From Sediminibacillus massiliensis (GTDB taxonomy: Bacteria > Bacillota > Bacilli > Bacillales > Amphibacillaceae): DNA of 64,000 nucleotides. Below, in pieces: positions 10,301 to 20,129 of this stretch. Made by a program: the position numbers and the translations under genes. Every line of letters starts with the position of its first letter. Positions within the stretch are counted from its first letter, which is position 1. The DNA lies in NCBI RefSeq assembly GCF_900156915.1, contig NZ_LT732535.1, positions 1,203,823 through 1,267,822 of the forward strand, in the 5' to 3' direction. Below the pieces are notes generated by a model. The model ran no database searches. It was not told the DNA's origin and saw nothing but the letters and a program-made list of their open reading frames with translations.

Positions 10301-11116
10301 AGAAAAATCTAAATCTTCTACATTAATAACTTCGCCAGCAAGGCCTAAATCCGCGTCCTCTTCTTCTAATTGTTGAATAAAATCTTCGTAATCTTTAAGA
10401 AGCGCTGAATTCCCTTGGGGAAAATGGCCAAGGATGGCAAGGTTGTCAAGTTGGAATTCACCTTTTTCAAATTCGGGAATGGTGTCTTTTTTATAGTCAA
10501 GAAATGCTTGTATTCCTTGACCGTCGGCTTGACTAATATCCAAAGAATACTTATTAAGCCAAGTCACATGGTCTGACAGATTTAAATTAGCCGCTTTTTC
10601 TTCCGCTTCCTCATATATTTCATCGGGAACATGAAGGTCGCTCATTTTCTGCATTGCTAAAAAAACAGAGCGATTCAACATGGGTTCTGCATCTTCAAGT
10701 GGCTTAACCACCCATTCTGTTCCATGTGTCTTGACTCTCTCCAATTTCACCGGGTATAAAAACAATGGTGCTCTTACATAAGTTCCGTCCAACATAGAGC
10801 CACTAATAAATGGATAACCGATAAACAAATCATACATTCCCGTTTCTTCTTCAATCGACTTCAGATTCCGAAAAAGAGTCGTTAACTTACCAGACAGATT
10901 TAAAGACTCCTTATTGTTAACATTCTGCTTAAGCAGCGTTACTTTTGTTTTCTTCACTAGGAGGTTTTCTAAGATTGTCTGTGGATCTTTTTCTAACTGC
11001 TTTACAGCGTTTAGATCAAACGACCACTTATCATACTTCTTCAACATTCTTATTGATCTGTTTCTCCGGCTCAAATCGTTCAATCGGTCTTTTAAAAAAA
11101 TCATTTTTTGTTTCAT
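7340..11116 (-). CDS. Large SF1 (Upf1-type) helicase with C-terminal PD-(D/E)XK nuclease domain
   Basis: About 1,258 residues. The ATG at 11116 is preceded by AGGTG at proper spacing and is preferred over the GTG at 11125. The N-terminal third resembles the DUF4011-type lead domain. Helicase motifs are HGPPGTGKSQ (motif I, about residue 325), FDIVIFDEASQC (II), VAGDEKQLPPS (III), LQWHYRSKSEELI (IV), NVQGDERDIILFS and RLNVAVTRAKE (V-VI), with a long helical insert between I and II. The last 110 residues read FETQVYEQL...YRIDLAIVHP...VECDGAMYHS...RDIYRQRFLEGRGWKIARIWS, the Vsr/MTES_1575-like nuclease pattern (D...ExD). Such helicase-nuclease fusions are common in defence islands. The dnd and SIR2 neighbours support that role, but the substrate is unknown. 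Confidence 0.85.
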   Translation of the reverse strand: MKQKMIFLKDRLNDLSRRNRSIRMLKKYDKWSFDLNAVKQLEKDPQTILENLLVKKTKVTLLKQNVNNKESLNLSGKLTTLFRNLKSIEEETGMYDLFIGYPFISGSMLDGTYVRAPLFLYPVKLERVKTHGTEWVVKPLEDAEPMLNRSVFLAMQKMSDLHVPDEIYEEAEEKAANLNLSDHVTWLNKYSLDISQADGQGIQAFLDYKKDTIPEFEKGEFQLDNLAILGHFPQGNSALLKDYEDFIQQLEEEDADLGLAGEVINVEDLDFSEVVDNLSPGEQSSGQPSKKAEKEKFFVLDTDASQEEIIESMETTKGLVIHGPPGTGKSQVIVNIIADAIAQQKKVLLVCQKRAALDVVYQRLDGLGLSPNVSLLHDEKTDRKALYQKLNTRLTIDEYSESLESEFEQLSNKIAKCEEELDAIAKGLYEVQPHGFRAFDLYSRGEPMTEQEVILKLENVMNDLNKDNLDDVLATIFSYGDNYKRFGKDDYPLKERKPFSTLEIKDRLTIVEVLKKATEQAKQSVEFLEHFDREDITPEYSWEVGDKLEKIYEDLNPEEKKTLQKLRLWWWTSFAGKTIVEELSEGDKFKGLSSKEWPKLRESLKILYDLSQVSDKMSKEVKQLSAYFTDDKVNRYYEQIAKGDIPLSELQKQQEYVIQDFEDLRHMDRIYDESLPFIKTIIDELKGKSEEHSQLTDQWVDIVEQSAYIHWIDEIERKHRVLTKVGTEEFEKLRENFKELLEKKKALSAKVLKNRLLKTLNEVKNQNGKAIKGIAHQTGKKRQVWPVRKLVQMYSLEGLLDVMPVWLVSPETASAIFPLEKELFDIVIFDEASQCTIENGIPAIYRGSQVIVAGDEKQLPPSSLFKGGLEADEDEEDENNLQESESLLNLAKRVFPSKMLQWHYRSKSEELINFSNHAFYNANMQIAPNVEHLKEPSSLQWHKVDGRWLNQCNVIEAKEVVNLLKELLIKNPNKSVGIITFNAKQQDKIIDYIDDLAENDEEFNVVYQQMMSKDMDERIFVKNIENVQGDERDIILFSIGYAKNKEGRVYSRFGTLGQRGGENRLNVAVTRAKEEIHLVSSIEPHELNVAGTKNDGPKFLKSYMEYALAVSNIQKETAESVLTNLNEEINTKRQDQELSFDSPFETQVYEQLTNIGYTVDTQVGMSGYRIDLAIVHPKDPEKYILGVECDGAMYHSAPSARERDIYRQRFLEGRGWKIARIWSRNWWKNPSTELEKIDQLIRGLVDEDKVKEKVKQRA

Positions 11117-11297
11117 ATTTATCACCTAGTTATGCAATACCTATTAAGATATTTATTGTAGTTAATTAAATTATAACCACCATATTTTGACATTAAAAGA
11201 CAATTGATTAAATTCTAATAAAATTTGTCACTTTTTCTTTCGTTTTTATAGTGGTGCTTTCGGCTAAAGTTCTTAATATTTTCTGAGAAACAAAAAA

Positions 11298-11321
11298 TCC
11301 ACTAAGGAACAGTAGTGGATA
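11298..11321 (-). terminator. Hairpin with T-run in the leader of the helicase gene
   Basis: On the minus strand ATCCACTA...TTAGTGGAT is followed directly by TTTTTTG. No minus-strand gene lies upstream for it to end, so it may be an attenuator in the long leader of the helicase gene, or simply insulate the two divergent genes. Confidence 0.5.
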
Positions 11322-11430
11322 AAAGGTCGATTATCAATTTTTTTAAAAAACCTATTGCGGAAAAACGAATTTTCCATTAATATGGAAATTGCATTTTTTT
11401 ACAAATATATTACAGGGAGGTTTCATTTAT

Positions 11431-12012
11431 ATGAAGAAGTTCTTTAAAATCGGATGTCTCGGCATCATTGCACTTATAGTTCTTGGTATTGTAGTTGCTT
11501 CTTTAGGTGGGGACGACTCGTCATCAAACAATGAGGAAAACACGGAGGAATCTTCTAATTCAGAGGGTAGCTCAGAGGAACAAGAGACTACGTATTCTAT
11601 CGGTGATACTGTAGAAGTAGGGGCAATGACATACACTATTAATGAAAAAACAACTGCAGATCAAGTCGGGCCAAGCATAGCTCCAGAAGAAGCAAATGGG
11701 AATTATGTGGTACTTGATATCACTGCGAAAAACAACGGTGATGAAGCAGTAACAGTTGACGGATCGTATTTCAAGTTAAAACAAGGCGACAAAACGTTTG
11801 AAGCTGATTCAGCAGCTAGCATGACTGCAAATCAAGGCGAAGACGGTTCCATTCAAAATTCCTTCTTTTTAGAACAACTTAATCCTGGTTCTGAAATGAC
11901 CGGAAAAGTCGTGTTTGATGTAGCTCCGGAAATCGCTGAAGCTGACGATCTCACAGTAGTAGCTCAAGAAGGCATTTTCGGAAGTGTTACAGAAACCATT
12001 GAATTAAATTAG
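11431..12012 (+). CDS. Membrane-anchored DUF4352 protein
   Basis: About 193 residues, starting at ATG 11431 behind AGGGAGG. The upstream in-frame ATG at 11389 has no ribosome site. An N-terminal membrane segment (CLGIIALIVLGIVVASLGG) is followed by a low-complexity Ser/Glu/Asn linker (about 25-55) and a beta-rich DUF4352-like immunoglobulin fold with YVVLDITAKNNGDEAVTV. The cysteine at the membrane edge (IGCLG) is not a clear lipobox. The protein is expected on the outer face of the membrane. Function is unknown. It is divergent from the helicase gene and has its own terminator. Confidence 0.8.
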   Translation: MKKFFKIGCLGIIALIVLGIVVASLGGDDSSSNNEENTEESSNSEGSSEEQETTYSIGDTVEVGAMTYTINEKTTADQVGPSIAPEEANGNYVVLDITAKNNGDEAVTVDGSYFKLKQGDKTFEADSAASMTANQGEDGSIQNSFFLEQLNPGSEMTGKVVFDVAPEIAEADDLTVVAQEGIFGSVTETIELN

Positions 12013-12019
12013 GGTAATT

Positions 12020-12052
12020 GGCGGGGTATTTAATACCCCGTCTTTTTTAAAT
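12020..12052 (+). terminator. Rho-independent terminator
   Basis: GCGGGGTAT ttaa ATACCCCGT followed by CTTTTTT, 8 bases after the DUF4352 stop. Confidence 0.9.
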
Positions 12053-12300
12053 TTACTAGAATCTTATTTTCCTTCCTTCCTTGACTAAACTAACTAGTGT
12101 CCTTTCTCACTCGACCCGATACAAGCCTCCACAGAATTATGACTTCAAACTCTTCCTTTATTTCTAACATTTCCAAATATGTGTACAATGGGGTTTTGTC
12201 CAAATGAAGTCAAACCATTTAAAAAGTTTGTACTAAAAAACATCAATAAAAGCCAGAGTGCTATAATATTAACAAATCACCTCTAAAAGGACTGAACTGT

Positions 12301-12735
12301 ATGCAATCAATACAAGCTAGAGCTAATGAATGGATTTCTTCCCTCTTCTCCTTCAATGACAAAGAGAATTTTTTTACGGGCGGTTATTTTAATTATTTCA
12401 AGATAGAAGGTTTTGCAAATGAGCCGGAGGTATATCTTCGATCAACTGATGAAGGGTTGGAATTCGGCTTCGAGGCAACAAAATGGGATGGATATATGCC
12501 TTCTCCAGTACCAGGTATATATAAGAAACATTCCTTAACGTGGGAAACATTAAAATCAATTAGTACAGAAGAACAACAAAAACTTATACTTGAAAAGCTA
12601 ATGAAAACTATTAACACTAGAAAGAGACAATATAAAAAGTGTCAATTCTGCCATGAAAAAGTTGCATTAGAACATCGTTTTGATAAAGACACTTGCCATA
12701 CTTGCGCAAGCGACCACTTTGGCGTGCTTTATTAA
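12301..12735 (+). CDS. Unknown protein with C-terminal Cys4 zinc-finger-like motif
   Basis: 144 residues, starting ATG at 12301 with a modest AAAGGA upstream. I do not recognise the family. The N-terminal two thirds is an acidic, aromatic-rich domain. The C-terminus has CQFCHEK...CHTCASDH, two CxxC pairs 17 residues apart that should bind one zinc. It stands alone between two terminators. The region 12053-12300 before it shows no other gene, and 12736-13028 after it holds only a terminator and a decayed GGTCAAA-type repeat end near 12770. Confidence 0.65.
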   Translation: MQSIQARANEWISSLFSFNDKENFFTGGYFNYFKIEGFANEPEVYLRSTDEGLEFGFEATKWDGYMPSPVPGIYKKHSLTWETLKSISTEEQQKLILEKLMKTINTRKRQYKKCQFCHEKVALEHRFDKDTCHTCASDHFGVLY

Positions 12736-12875
12736 GGCACAAATTCATAACAACCATCTTTCACCTTATGAACAAGGGTCAAATCTATATGATTAATAAG
12801 GTATCTCTTAACGCGCTCCATCAATTAGAGAATGGTTCCCCGTTCTCACCAAAACCATAGCTTCATATGACTTAA

Positions 12876-12916
12876 AAAGCGCCACACAATTATTATCTGT
12901 GTGGCGCTTTTATTAT
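12876..12916. terminator. Bidirectional terminator between convergent genes
   Basis: AAAAAGCGCCACACA...TGTGTGGCGCTTTTATT has a long perfect stem with T-runs on both strands. It separates the Zn-finger gene and the GH51 gene. Confidence 0.9.
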
Positions 12917-13028
12917 AGATGAAACTTTTATATGATACCTCTGTAATAAACAATAGATTGGTATGTTTGCTTATCCAGAGCAGATAAAAATTTGTCAGCC
13001 CATAAAGACATCAATCAAAATTTACAAA

Positions 13029-14582
<1,554 letters not shown>

Positions 14583-14682
14583 TTAATGGTTGTATATGTA
14601 ATTGTTCAACCACAATTGCACGGTTTCTTTAACAGTGTTAAAGATTATGATAATCGATATTACCAATAACTCCGTTTTCCTA

Positions 14683-14702
14683 TGAAACCGGCGAGCGGTT
14701 TC
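14683..14702. promoter_or_regulatory. LacI/CcpA-type palindromic operator upstream of GH51
   Basis: TGAAACCG, a 4-base spacer, then CGGTTTCA: a perfect 8-bp inverted repeat about 120 bases before the GH51 start. Shape and sequence resemble LacI-family or CRE operators. Which regulator binds is inference. Confidence 0.55.
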
Positions 14703-14775
14703 ATCACCTTGTCGTTAACTATAACACTATTATCAGTGGGAGTGAGTAATAGTTAACTAGTAAATGATAAGCCTT

Positions 14776-14826
14776 ACACAGAAAAGGACAATCTTATGGT
14801 TGAATAAGGATGTCCTTTTCCTGTTT
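14776..14826 (-). terminator. Terminator after the sugar-binding protein gene
   Basis: AAAAGGACA and TGTCCTTTT pair around a loop of about 23 bases, ending in T-rich sequence on both sides. It follows the solute-binding protein stop. Confidence 0.7.
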
Positions 14827-14849
14827 TAAAATTTTGCAAATGTCAGCTA

Positions 14850-16160
14850 TTACTCTTCAGCTTCTTCCTCTAGTGCTTCTTCCTGCGCTTTAACAAATTC
14901 CTCTGGTGTTACCTCTCCACCAAATAAGGCCTGTATCATGTCAAGGTGTACTTGGGCAGTCTTCGGACCCATCAAGTTATCTGCAAACAAGGTAATATTA
15001 CTTGCATCATTTAAATCCTCTAATACTTTCAAGTACATTTCAGGTAGATCATACTCATCAGAATTCAGTTTATAAGCAGGAATGATACCTGCTTCATCAA
15101 GAGAACGTTCTCCAAATTTCTCTGTAAAGTACTTCACGAAGGCTTTTGCTTCTTCTTTTACATCAGAGTTTTCGGAAACGAATAATCCTCCATTACCACC
15201 AACAAAGCTATTGATCTCTCCTTCTCCACCTTCTACGGCTGGAAATTTAAAGTAGTCCACAGAATCGATAAATTCTTGGGTAACGTTATCACCACTTGTA
15301 AAAGTAGGTAACATCCAAGATGCTGACAAATACATCGCAGCTTGTTCAGAGGTAAATGTACTCTCTGCCTCACTGCTCGTTAGTGCGTTATAACCTTGTT
15401 GAAACGCACCCATATCAGCTAATTTTTGAACCTCTTCAGCGGCTTCCACTAAAGCTGGATCTTCAAATGTATTTGTTCTATTTACTGCATTTACGAGTGT
15501 TTCATTACCGCCAATACGGTCGGCAAGATACATATACCACATGGAACCTGTCCAACGCTCTTTGTTTCCTAACGCTATTGGAGGAATACCATTGTCGGTC
15601 AATGTTTTAACCACATCAAGAAATTCATCATAAGTCGTCGGTACCTCTAACCCATTTTCTTCAAAGATTCTTTTATTGTAGAAAATCATGGCAATATTAA
15701 GGTCTGTAGGTAAACCATAGGTTTGGCCGTCCACTTCAAACCCCTCTATCGTACCGTCTACAAACTTATTTCTGAAATCATCGTCGAGCACCTCGTCTAA
15801 TGGTGCAAACATATTTCCTTCGACATATGGTTTTAGCCATCCACCAGGCCATGCCATCCCTACATCTGGTAACTCATCGGAAGATGCTAACACTTTTAGT
15901 TTATTTTTATACTGCTCATTACTCAAAATTTCCTGGTTAACTTTAATTCCCGGGTTTTCACTTTCAAAGTCTTCAATGATCTCATTGAGAATTTTATTTT
16001 GTGCAGGGGACGTACCCTCTGGCCATAAATGCATAAATTCGATTGTTTTTGTATCACCAGAATCAGAATCTCCTCCAGCACTTTCACTATCTGAATTCCC
16101 ACATCCCGCTAAAAAAAGAACTAGTGCAAAAAACAGTGCAACCGCATTCATTTTTTTCAT
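14850..16160 (-). CDS. Sugar ABC transporter substrate-binding lipoprotein
   Basis: 436 residues, family 1 extracellular solute-binding protein. It has a signal peptide with lipobox FLAGCGNS (Cys about residue 20), a Ser/Gly/Asp linker, then IEFMHLWPEG and the typical MalE-like clefts (YGLPTDLNIAMIFYNKRIF). The start has GGAGGAAG upstream. The acidic tail ends in EEEAEE. Arabinosidase downstream and LacI regulator upstream suggest an arabino- or xylo-oligosaccharide ligand. No permease or ATPase gene lies next to it, which is unusual: the normal order is binding protein then two permeases. Confidence 0.9.
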   Translation of the reverse strand: MKKMNAVALFFALVLFLAGCGNSDSESAGGDSDSGDTKTIEFMHLWPEGTSPAQNKILNEIIEDFESENPGIKVNQEILSNEQYKNKLKVLASSDELPDVGMAWPGGWLKPYVEGNMFAPLDEVLDDDFRNKFVDGTIEGFEVDGQTYGLPTDLNIAMIFYNKRIFEENGLEVPTTYDEFLDVVKTLTDNGIPPIALGNKERWTGSMWYMYLADRIGGNETLVNAVNRTNTFEDPALVEAAEEVQKLADMGAFQQGYNALTSSEAESTFTSEQAAMYLSASWMLPTFTSGDNVTQEFIDSVDYFKFPAVEGGEGEINSFVGGNGGLFVSENSDVKEEAKAFVKYFTEKFGERSLDEAGIIPAYKLNSDEYDLPEMYLKVLEDLNDASNITLFADNLMGPKTAQVHLDMIQALFGGEVTPEEFVKAQEEALEEEAEE

Positions 16161-16217
16161 CTTTCTTCCTCCTTGTGTATGTATTCACGTTGAAACTAAA
16201 GCTTATACACTTATTAG

Positions 16218-16350
16218 CGTGTACGTTAACGAAAAAGTGTATAAGAATCTGACAATCAGGATGACTTACTCTTTAACTTGTACGGAGTGCGGCTTTCTAT
16301 TTTACTAATTAAGCCAACACTCTCCTCATCACCGTGTACGTTAACGAAAA
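16218..16350. promoter_or_regulatory. Two 18-bp direct operator-like repeats
   Basis: CGTGTACGTTAACGAAAA occurs exactly at 16218-16235 and 16333-16350. The core CGTTAACG is palindromic. Both copies lie between the binding-protein gene and the lacI-type gene, upstream of the former, so they are good candidates for operators of that regulator. A third related site, TGAAGCGGTTTCA at 16480-16492, looks CRE-like. The rest of 16161-16713 shows no gene. Confidence 0.6.
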
Positions 16351-16713
16351 TGATTAAAAAATAACAAGTGAAGCTTGGTCCATAACTTGGATGGAAAGTG
16401 GCTTTTCAATTAAAGCACAAGTTTACACAGCCTATACCTATAATGAATAGTACAAAATCACTCCTTCTCCCTGCTAATATGAAGCGGTTTCAAAATAATT
16501 TATCCACTCGCCTCTTACCTGTACAACTATAACACTATTCAAAATATTAAGTCAATATTATTTGTTAGAAAATTAAATCCTTGGATAAGTCAATGTAAAT
16601 CAATTTCTGATCCAACAAGTAATTCGAATAAAGCTAATCCCGGACAAAAAATGTTTGGGAAGTACACAACAGTTATCCCAAAAACAGACCATGACGACGC
16701 TTTTGTGAGAATG

Positions 16714-17703
16714 CTAAATCGATTCTCCTGGAATAATTTTATAATCCAATAATGGGACCGAGGGAAAAGTTTCCTTTTCCAACTTATTAACAAGTGAATG
16801 AACAGCACTTATACCTATTTCTTTAATCGGATATTCAACAGTAGTCAATTTTGGTTCGACATATCTTAATACGTCTATATTATCGAATCCCATTATTCCA
16901 ACTTCACCCGGTATGTTTACTTTTTGCTCCTTGAAAAATTTCATCACTTCAAGAGCATGGGCATCGCTCGTACATAAAATAGCTGTTTTTTCATTTTCCA
17001 CAAAGTTTATCTCAGCTACTTCTTTCAGATAATCCTTTTCTTTGACAATGATCTGCTTATCCAGCATATTATATTCTTTCAAACCATCATGGAAACCTTT
17101 TAAACGTTCATGTTGTGTATGTATATTAACTTTTCCTAACAAGGATAGTGGTGGACAAATAAACACAAACCTCTTATAACCTTTTTCTATAGTATGCTTC
17201 ACTGCATCCTGCATTGCTTCCCGTTCCTTGACGCCTATATGATGCCACTGATCCGAAACATGATTGAATATAGTGACAATCGGAACGTTAAAGCTATTTA
17301 AAAATTCATTAAATTCCTTTCCCTGATTAACAGAGAATAAAATAATACCATCTACTTTTCTGTCTATAAGGTAAGTAATACTTTCTACTTCCTTTTGTTT
17401 ATCTTTGTCTGTAAGCGTCAGATGGAGAGAGTATCCAGATTTCCGTAATTCAGACTCAATGGCATCCATTAGCAAAGCAAAAGATCGGTTTTTAAGATCA
17501 AACAACACAACGCCGATCGTTTTCGTTTTTCCTTTCACCAAACTTTGCGCTCTGTAGTCAGGGCGATAGTTTTTCTCTTTCGCTACTTGTAAAATTTTTT
17601 CTTTTGTTTTAGGGCTTATTCCTGAACGGTTGTTAAGCGCCCTATCAACCGTCCCGATGGATACTCCGCAGATCCTAGCAATCTCCTTTATCGAAACTGT
17701 CAT
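16714..17703 (-). CDS. LacI/GalR-family transcription regulator
   Basis: 329 residues. The N-terminal HTH and hinge are SIKEIARICGVSIGTVDRALNNRSGISPKTKEKI, then a periplasmic-binding-type effector domain with IGVVLFDLKNRSFALLMDAIE and VGIMGFDNIDVLRYVEPKLTTVEYP. Length and ending are normal. It starts with AGGAGG about 5 bases upstream of the ATG. It probably controls the neighbouring binding protein and GH51 genes through the repeats at 16.2-16.35 kb. The sugar ligand is not readable from sequence. Confidence 0.9.
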   Translation of the reverse strand: MTVSIKEIARICGVSIGTVDRALNNRSGISPKTKEKILQVAKEKNYRPDYRAQSLVKGKTKTIGVVLFDLKNRSFALLMDAIESELRKSGYSLHLTLTDKDKQKEVESITYLIDRKVDGIILFSVNQGKEFNEFLNSFNVPIVTIFNHVSDQWHHIGVKEREAMQDAVKHTIEKGYKRFVFICPPLSLLGKVNIHTQHERLKGFHDGLKEYNMLDKQIIVKEKDYLKEVAEINFVENEKTAILCTSDAHALEVMKFFKEQKVNIPGEVGIMGFDNIDVLRYVEPKLTTVEYPIKEIGISAVHSLVNKLEKETFPSVPLLDYKIIPGESI

Positions 17704-17782
17704 AGCTCCTCCTAAAATTAAATAATATATATTCCATATTATAGTACATTAGGGTAATTTTTGCTTATTTTTCCTATAACTT

Positions 17783-17944
17783 TAAGTGCCTGTCACCACC
17801 CGAAGTTTGTCGAATGCATTCCACAGAAGCGCCATCTCTCCATCCAAAGGCGCTGTCTCCGGCAGAATGCAACTGCAAACTGTTACTTGTTACTGCCTAA
17901 GCTTTAATTTAAATCGACAAATAACGGGAAGTGACAGGCACTTA
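17783..17944. mobile_element. 162-bp MITE/REP-like element with 14-bp perfect terminal inverted repeats
   Basis: TAAGTGCCTGTCAC at 17783 and its exact complement GTGACAGGCACTTA ending at 17944 bound a gene-free insert that contains further stem-forming segments. The right repeat supplies the stop codon of the monooxygenase gene. The left interior (CACCCGAAGTTTGTC) recurs at about 21636, and the right end (GGAAGTGACAGGCA) recurs at 35199, so this is a dispersed family. Confidence 0.65.
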
Positions 17945-19255
17945 TTCCAATGTTAATCCTAAAAGTTCACGGAAGGTATGACCTTCATATTCCTTTCTGA
18001 AAATACCTCTTTTTTGCATTTCAGGAACAATTAGTTCAACAAAGTCCTCTAAACTACCTGGTAATGTAGGAGGCATAAGATTAAATCCGTCGGCCACACC
18101 AGCTTCAAACCAGACCTCCATCTGATCCACAATCTCTTCGGGTGTACCTATCAGCGTGTGATGTCCACCCCCTGCATTAAGATATCCTAATAATTCTCTT
18201 ACTGTAGGTTGTGTATCATTGATAATTTCCAGAATCGTTTCGTAGCGTCCAACTGGACCAGTAAATTCTTCTACTGGAGGTAGTGGAGGTACTTTTTTAT
18301 CCATTTCCCAATTAGAACAGTCTTGTTGGATAAAGAAACTCAACTGTTTTAAAGCTGTTTCAAGAGGTAATTGTTCATCTAATGCTGTTTTTTTAGCCAA
18401 AGCTTCTGCAGTAGTATGACCTACATAGGTTACTAAGCCTGGAAATACTTTAATATGTCTATTGCTGTCTTCGCTTTGTTTAACTTGTTCATCTAATCTT
18501 TCACGGAATTTTTTTGCTTGCTTTAAGTTCCACGATACTGAATAGACTGCATCTGCATATTTTGCAGCTAATGCAATGCCTTGTTTAGATGCCCCTGCTT
18601 GCATTGACACTGGTTTGCCTTGCGGACTTTTTGGCGTAGTGGATGGGCCATACACTTTAAAATAGGTACCAACGTGATTAAAAGGCTGAATGTTTGAAGG
18701 ATTTATCAATTTTCTTTCTTCTCGATTATGTAGAAACTCATTACTGTCCCATGAAAGAAACAACTTATTCATTAAAGCAGCGAATTCATCTGCCTTCTCA
18801 TAGCGTTTGTCATGGGAAGGTAGTTCTCCCATACTATGATTTAATGCCTCTAAATCAGTCATTGATGTAACGAGATTCCAACCAACACGTCCTTTTGTAA
18901 TATGATCTAAACTTAATAGTTGTCGTGAAGCTGTGAAAGGATTAGAAAAAGTACTTGAAATTGTTGAAACTAATCCCACATGATTTGTCACTTGAGAAAT
19001 AGCAGTTAAATTGACTACTGGATCAAACCAAAATGCTGGCATATTACTAGAATCTTTACCTGGAAATGATTGATTATCAGCAAAGAATACTGCGTCAAAA
19101 TAACCTTTTTCTGCTAGCTGTGCTAAAGATTGATAATAAGAAATGTCTCCAATAAGTTCCACGCTTGAGTCAGGCATTAACCAAGCAGCTTGATGATGCC
19201 CGCAACCATACAGCAAAACACCTAAGTGAAGTTGTTTTTCTTTAGTTTTTGTCAT
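17942..19255 (-). CDS. LLM-class FMN-dependent monooxygenase (NtaA/SnaA/DszA type)
   Basis: About 437 residues. ATG 19255 is chosen because AGGTG lies 8 bases before it; the TTG at 19270 is too close to that site. The luciferase-like TIM barrel has LGVLLYGCGHHQAAW, YFDAVFFADNQ, GRVGWNLVTSM and an end GTPEEIVDQMEVWFEAGVADGFNL. Such enzymes oxidise small organic substrates with reduced flavin. The gene is cotranscribed with an SDR gene behind a TPP riboswitch, so its substrate may be a thiamine-related compound; that is inference. Its stop codon lies within the terminal repeat of the adjacent small element. Confidence 0.88.
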   Translation of the reverse strand: MTKTKEKQLHLGVLLYGCGHHQAAWLMPDSSVELIGDISYYQSLAQLAEKGYFDAVFFADNQSFPGKDSSNMPAFWFDPVVNLTAISQVTNHVGLVSTISSTFSNPFTASRQLLSLDHITKGRVGWNLVTSMTDLEALNHSMGELPSHDKRYEKADEFAALMNKLFLSWDSNEFLHNREERKLINPSNIQPFNHVGTYFKVYGPSTTPKSPQGKPVSMQAGASKQGIALAAKYADAVYSVSWNLKQAKKFRERLDEQVKQSEDSNRHIKVFPGLVTYVGHTTAEALAKKTALDEQLPLETALKQLSFFIQQDCSNWEMDKKVPPLPPVEEFTGPVGRYETILEIINDTQPTVRELLGYLNAGGGHHTLIGTPEEIVDQMEVWFEAGVADGFNLMPPTLPGSLEDFVELIVPEMQKRGIFRKEYEGHTFRELLGLTLE

Positions 19256-19333
19256 TAGTTTACACCTCAAAAACCATCATTATTGGTGGTATACTCCATT
19301 TTCCCGTTGGATTATCTATGGTAATTTATGCTA

Positions 19334-20086
19334 TTAGTTCATTGTCAAACCGCCATCTACTGTGAAATTCTGACCTGTAATACTGTTCGCATTTTCCGAA
19401 GATAAATAAGCGACCATATTGGCTACATCTTGGGGTGTTGTCACCTTCTTCAAAGGAGTTGATTCAGCAATTAAATCGAATACTTTTGGCGATGTAACAG
19501 CACTTGCGTTAGTCATTTTTAATAATCCTCCTGAAACTACATTCGCTTTTATACCATATTGACCTAATTCAGAAGCGATATTACGAGTAAAACCTATTAA
19601 TCCAGCTTTAGCCGTTGTATATTCGTGGTAAGGTACAACAGGATTTTGGTACAAATTAGTGCCTATACTTATAATACTTCCATCTTGCCGTTCAATAAAT
19701 TGAGGTATGACGCTTTGAACTACGTTGAACGCTGCTTTTAAAGTACCATCTAGTTGTTTTTGATAATCCTCCCAAGTGAGTTCTGTGAAGATTTTTTGTT
19801 TATTTGGATCAAACTTGAAGTCTACTAATGCATTGTTGACTACAACATCTATTTGACCAAAATATTCCGTTGCTTTTTTTATCAATTTATCTACTTCTTT
19901 GCGATTTGTTACATCAGCCTGAATTGCAAGTGCATTCTCTTCCCCAATCTCAGAAACGAGCTTTTCAGCAGCATCTTTGCTTTTGTAGTAATTGATTACC
20001 ACTTGAAATCCTTGTTGTGCCAATGTCTTTACAATAGTTGCTCCTAACCCTCTACTACTACCTGTTACTAATACTGTTTTAGTCAT
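19334..20086 (-). CDS. Short-chain dehydrogenase/reductase (FabG-like)
   Basis: 250 residues with the classical SDR set: TGSSRGLG cofactor loop, VNNAL, catalytic S...YTTAK (YHEYTTAKAGLIGF) and the C-terminal SITGQNFTVDGG. It is an NAD(P)H-dependent oxidoreductase. It is the first gene of the unit controlled by the TPP riboswitch, 78 bases before the flavin monooxygenase. FabG itself is normally in a fatty-acid operon, so a role in acyl-ACP reduction is unlikely here. Confidence 0.88.
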   Translation of the reverse strand: MTKTVLVTGSSRGLGATIVKTLAQQGFQVVINYYKSKDAAEKLVSEIGEENALAIQADVTNRKEVDKLIKKATEYFGQIDVVVNNALVDFKFDPNKQKIFTELTWEDYQKQLDGTLKAAFNVVQSVIPQFIERQDGSIISIGTNLYQNPVVPYHEYTTAKAGLIGFTRNIASELGQYGIKANVVSGGLLKMTNASAVTSPKVFDLIAESTPLKKVTTPQDVANMVAYLSSENANSITGQNFTVDGGLTMN

Positions 20087-20129
20087 CCCAATAACTCCTA
20101 TATTTTTAATTTTGTTGAAACTTAAGTAG

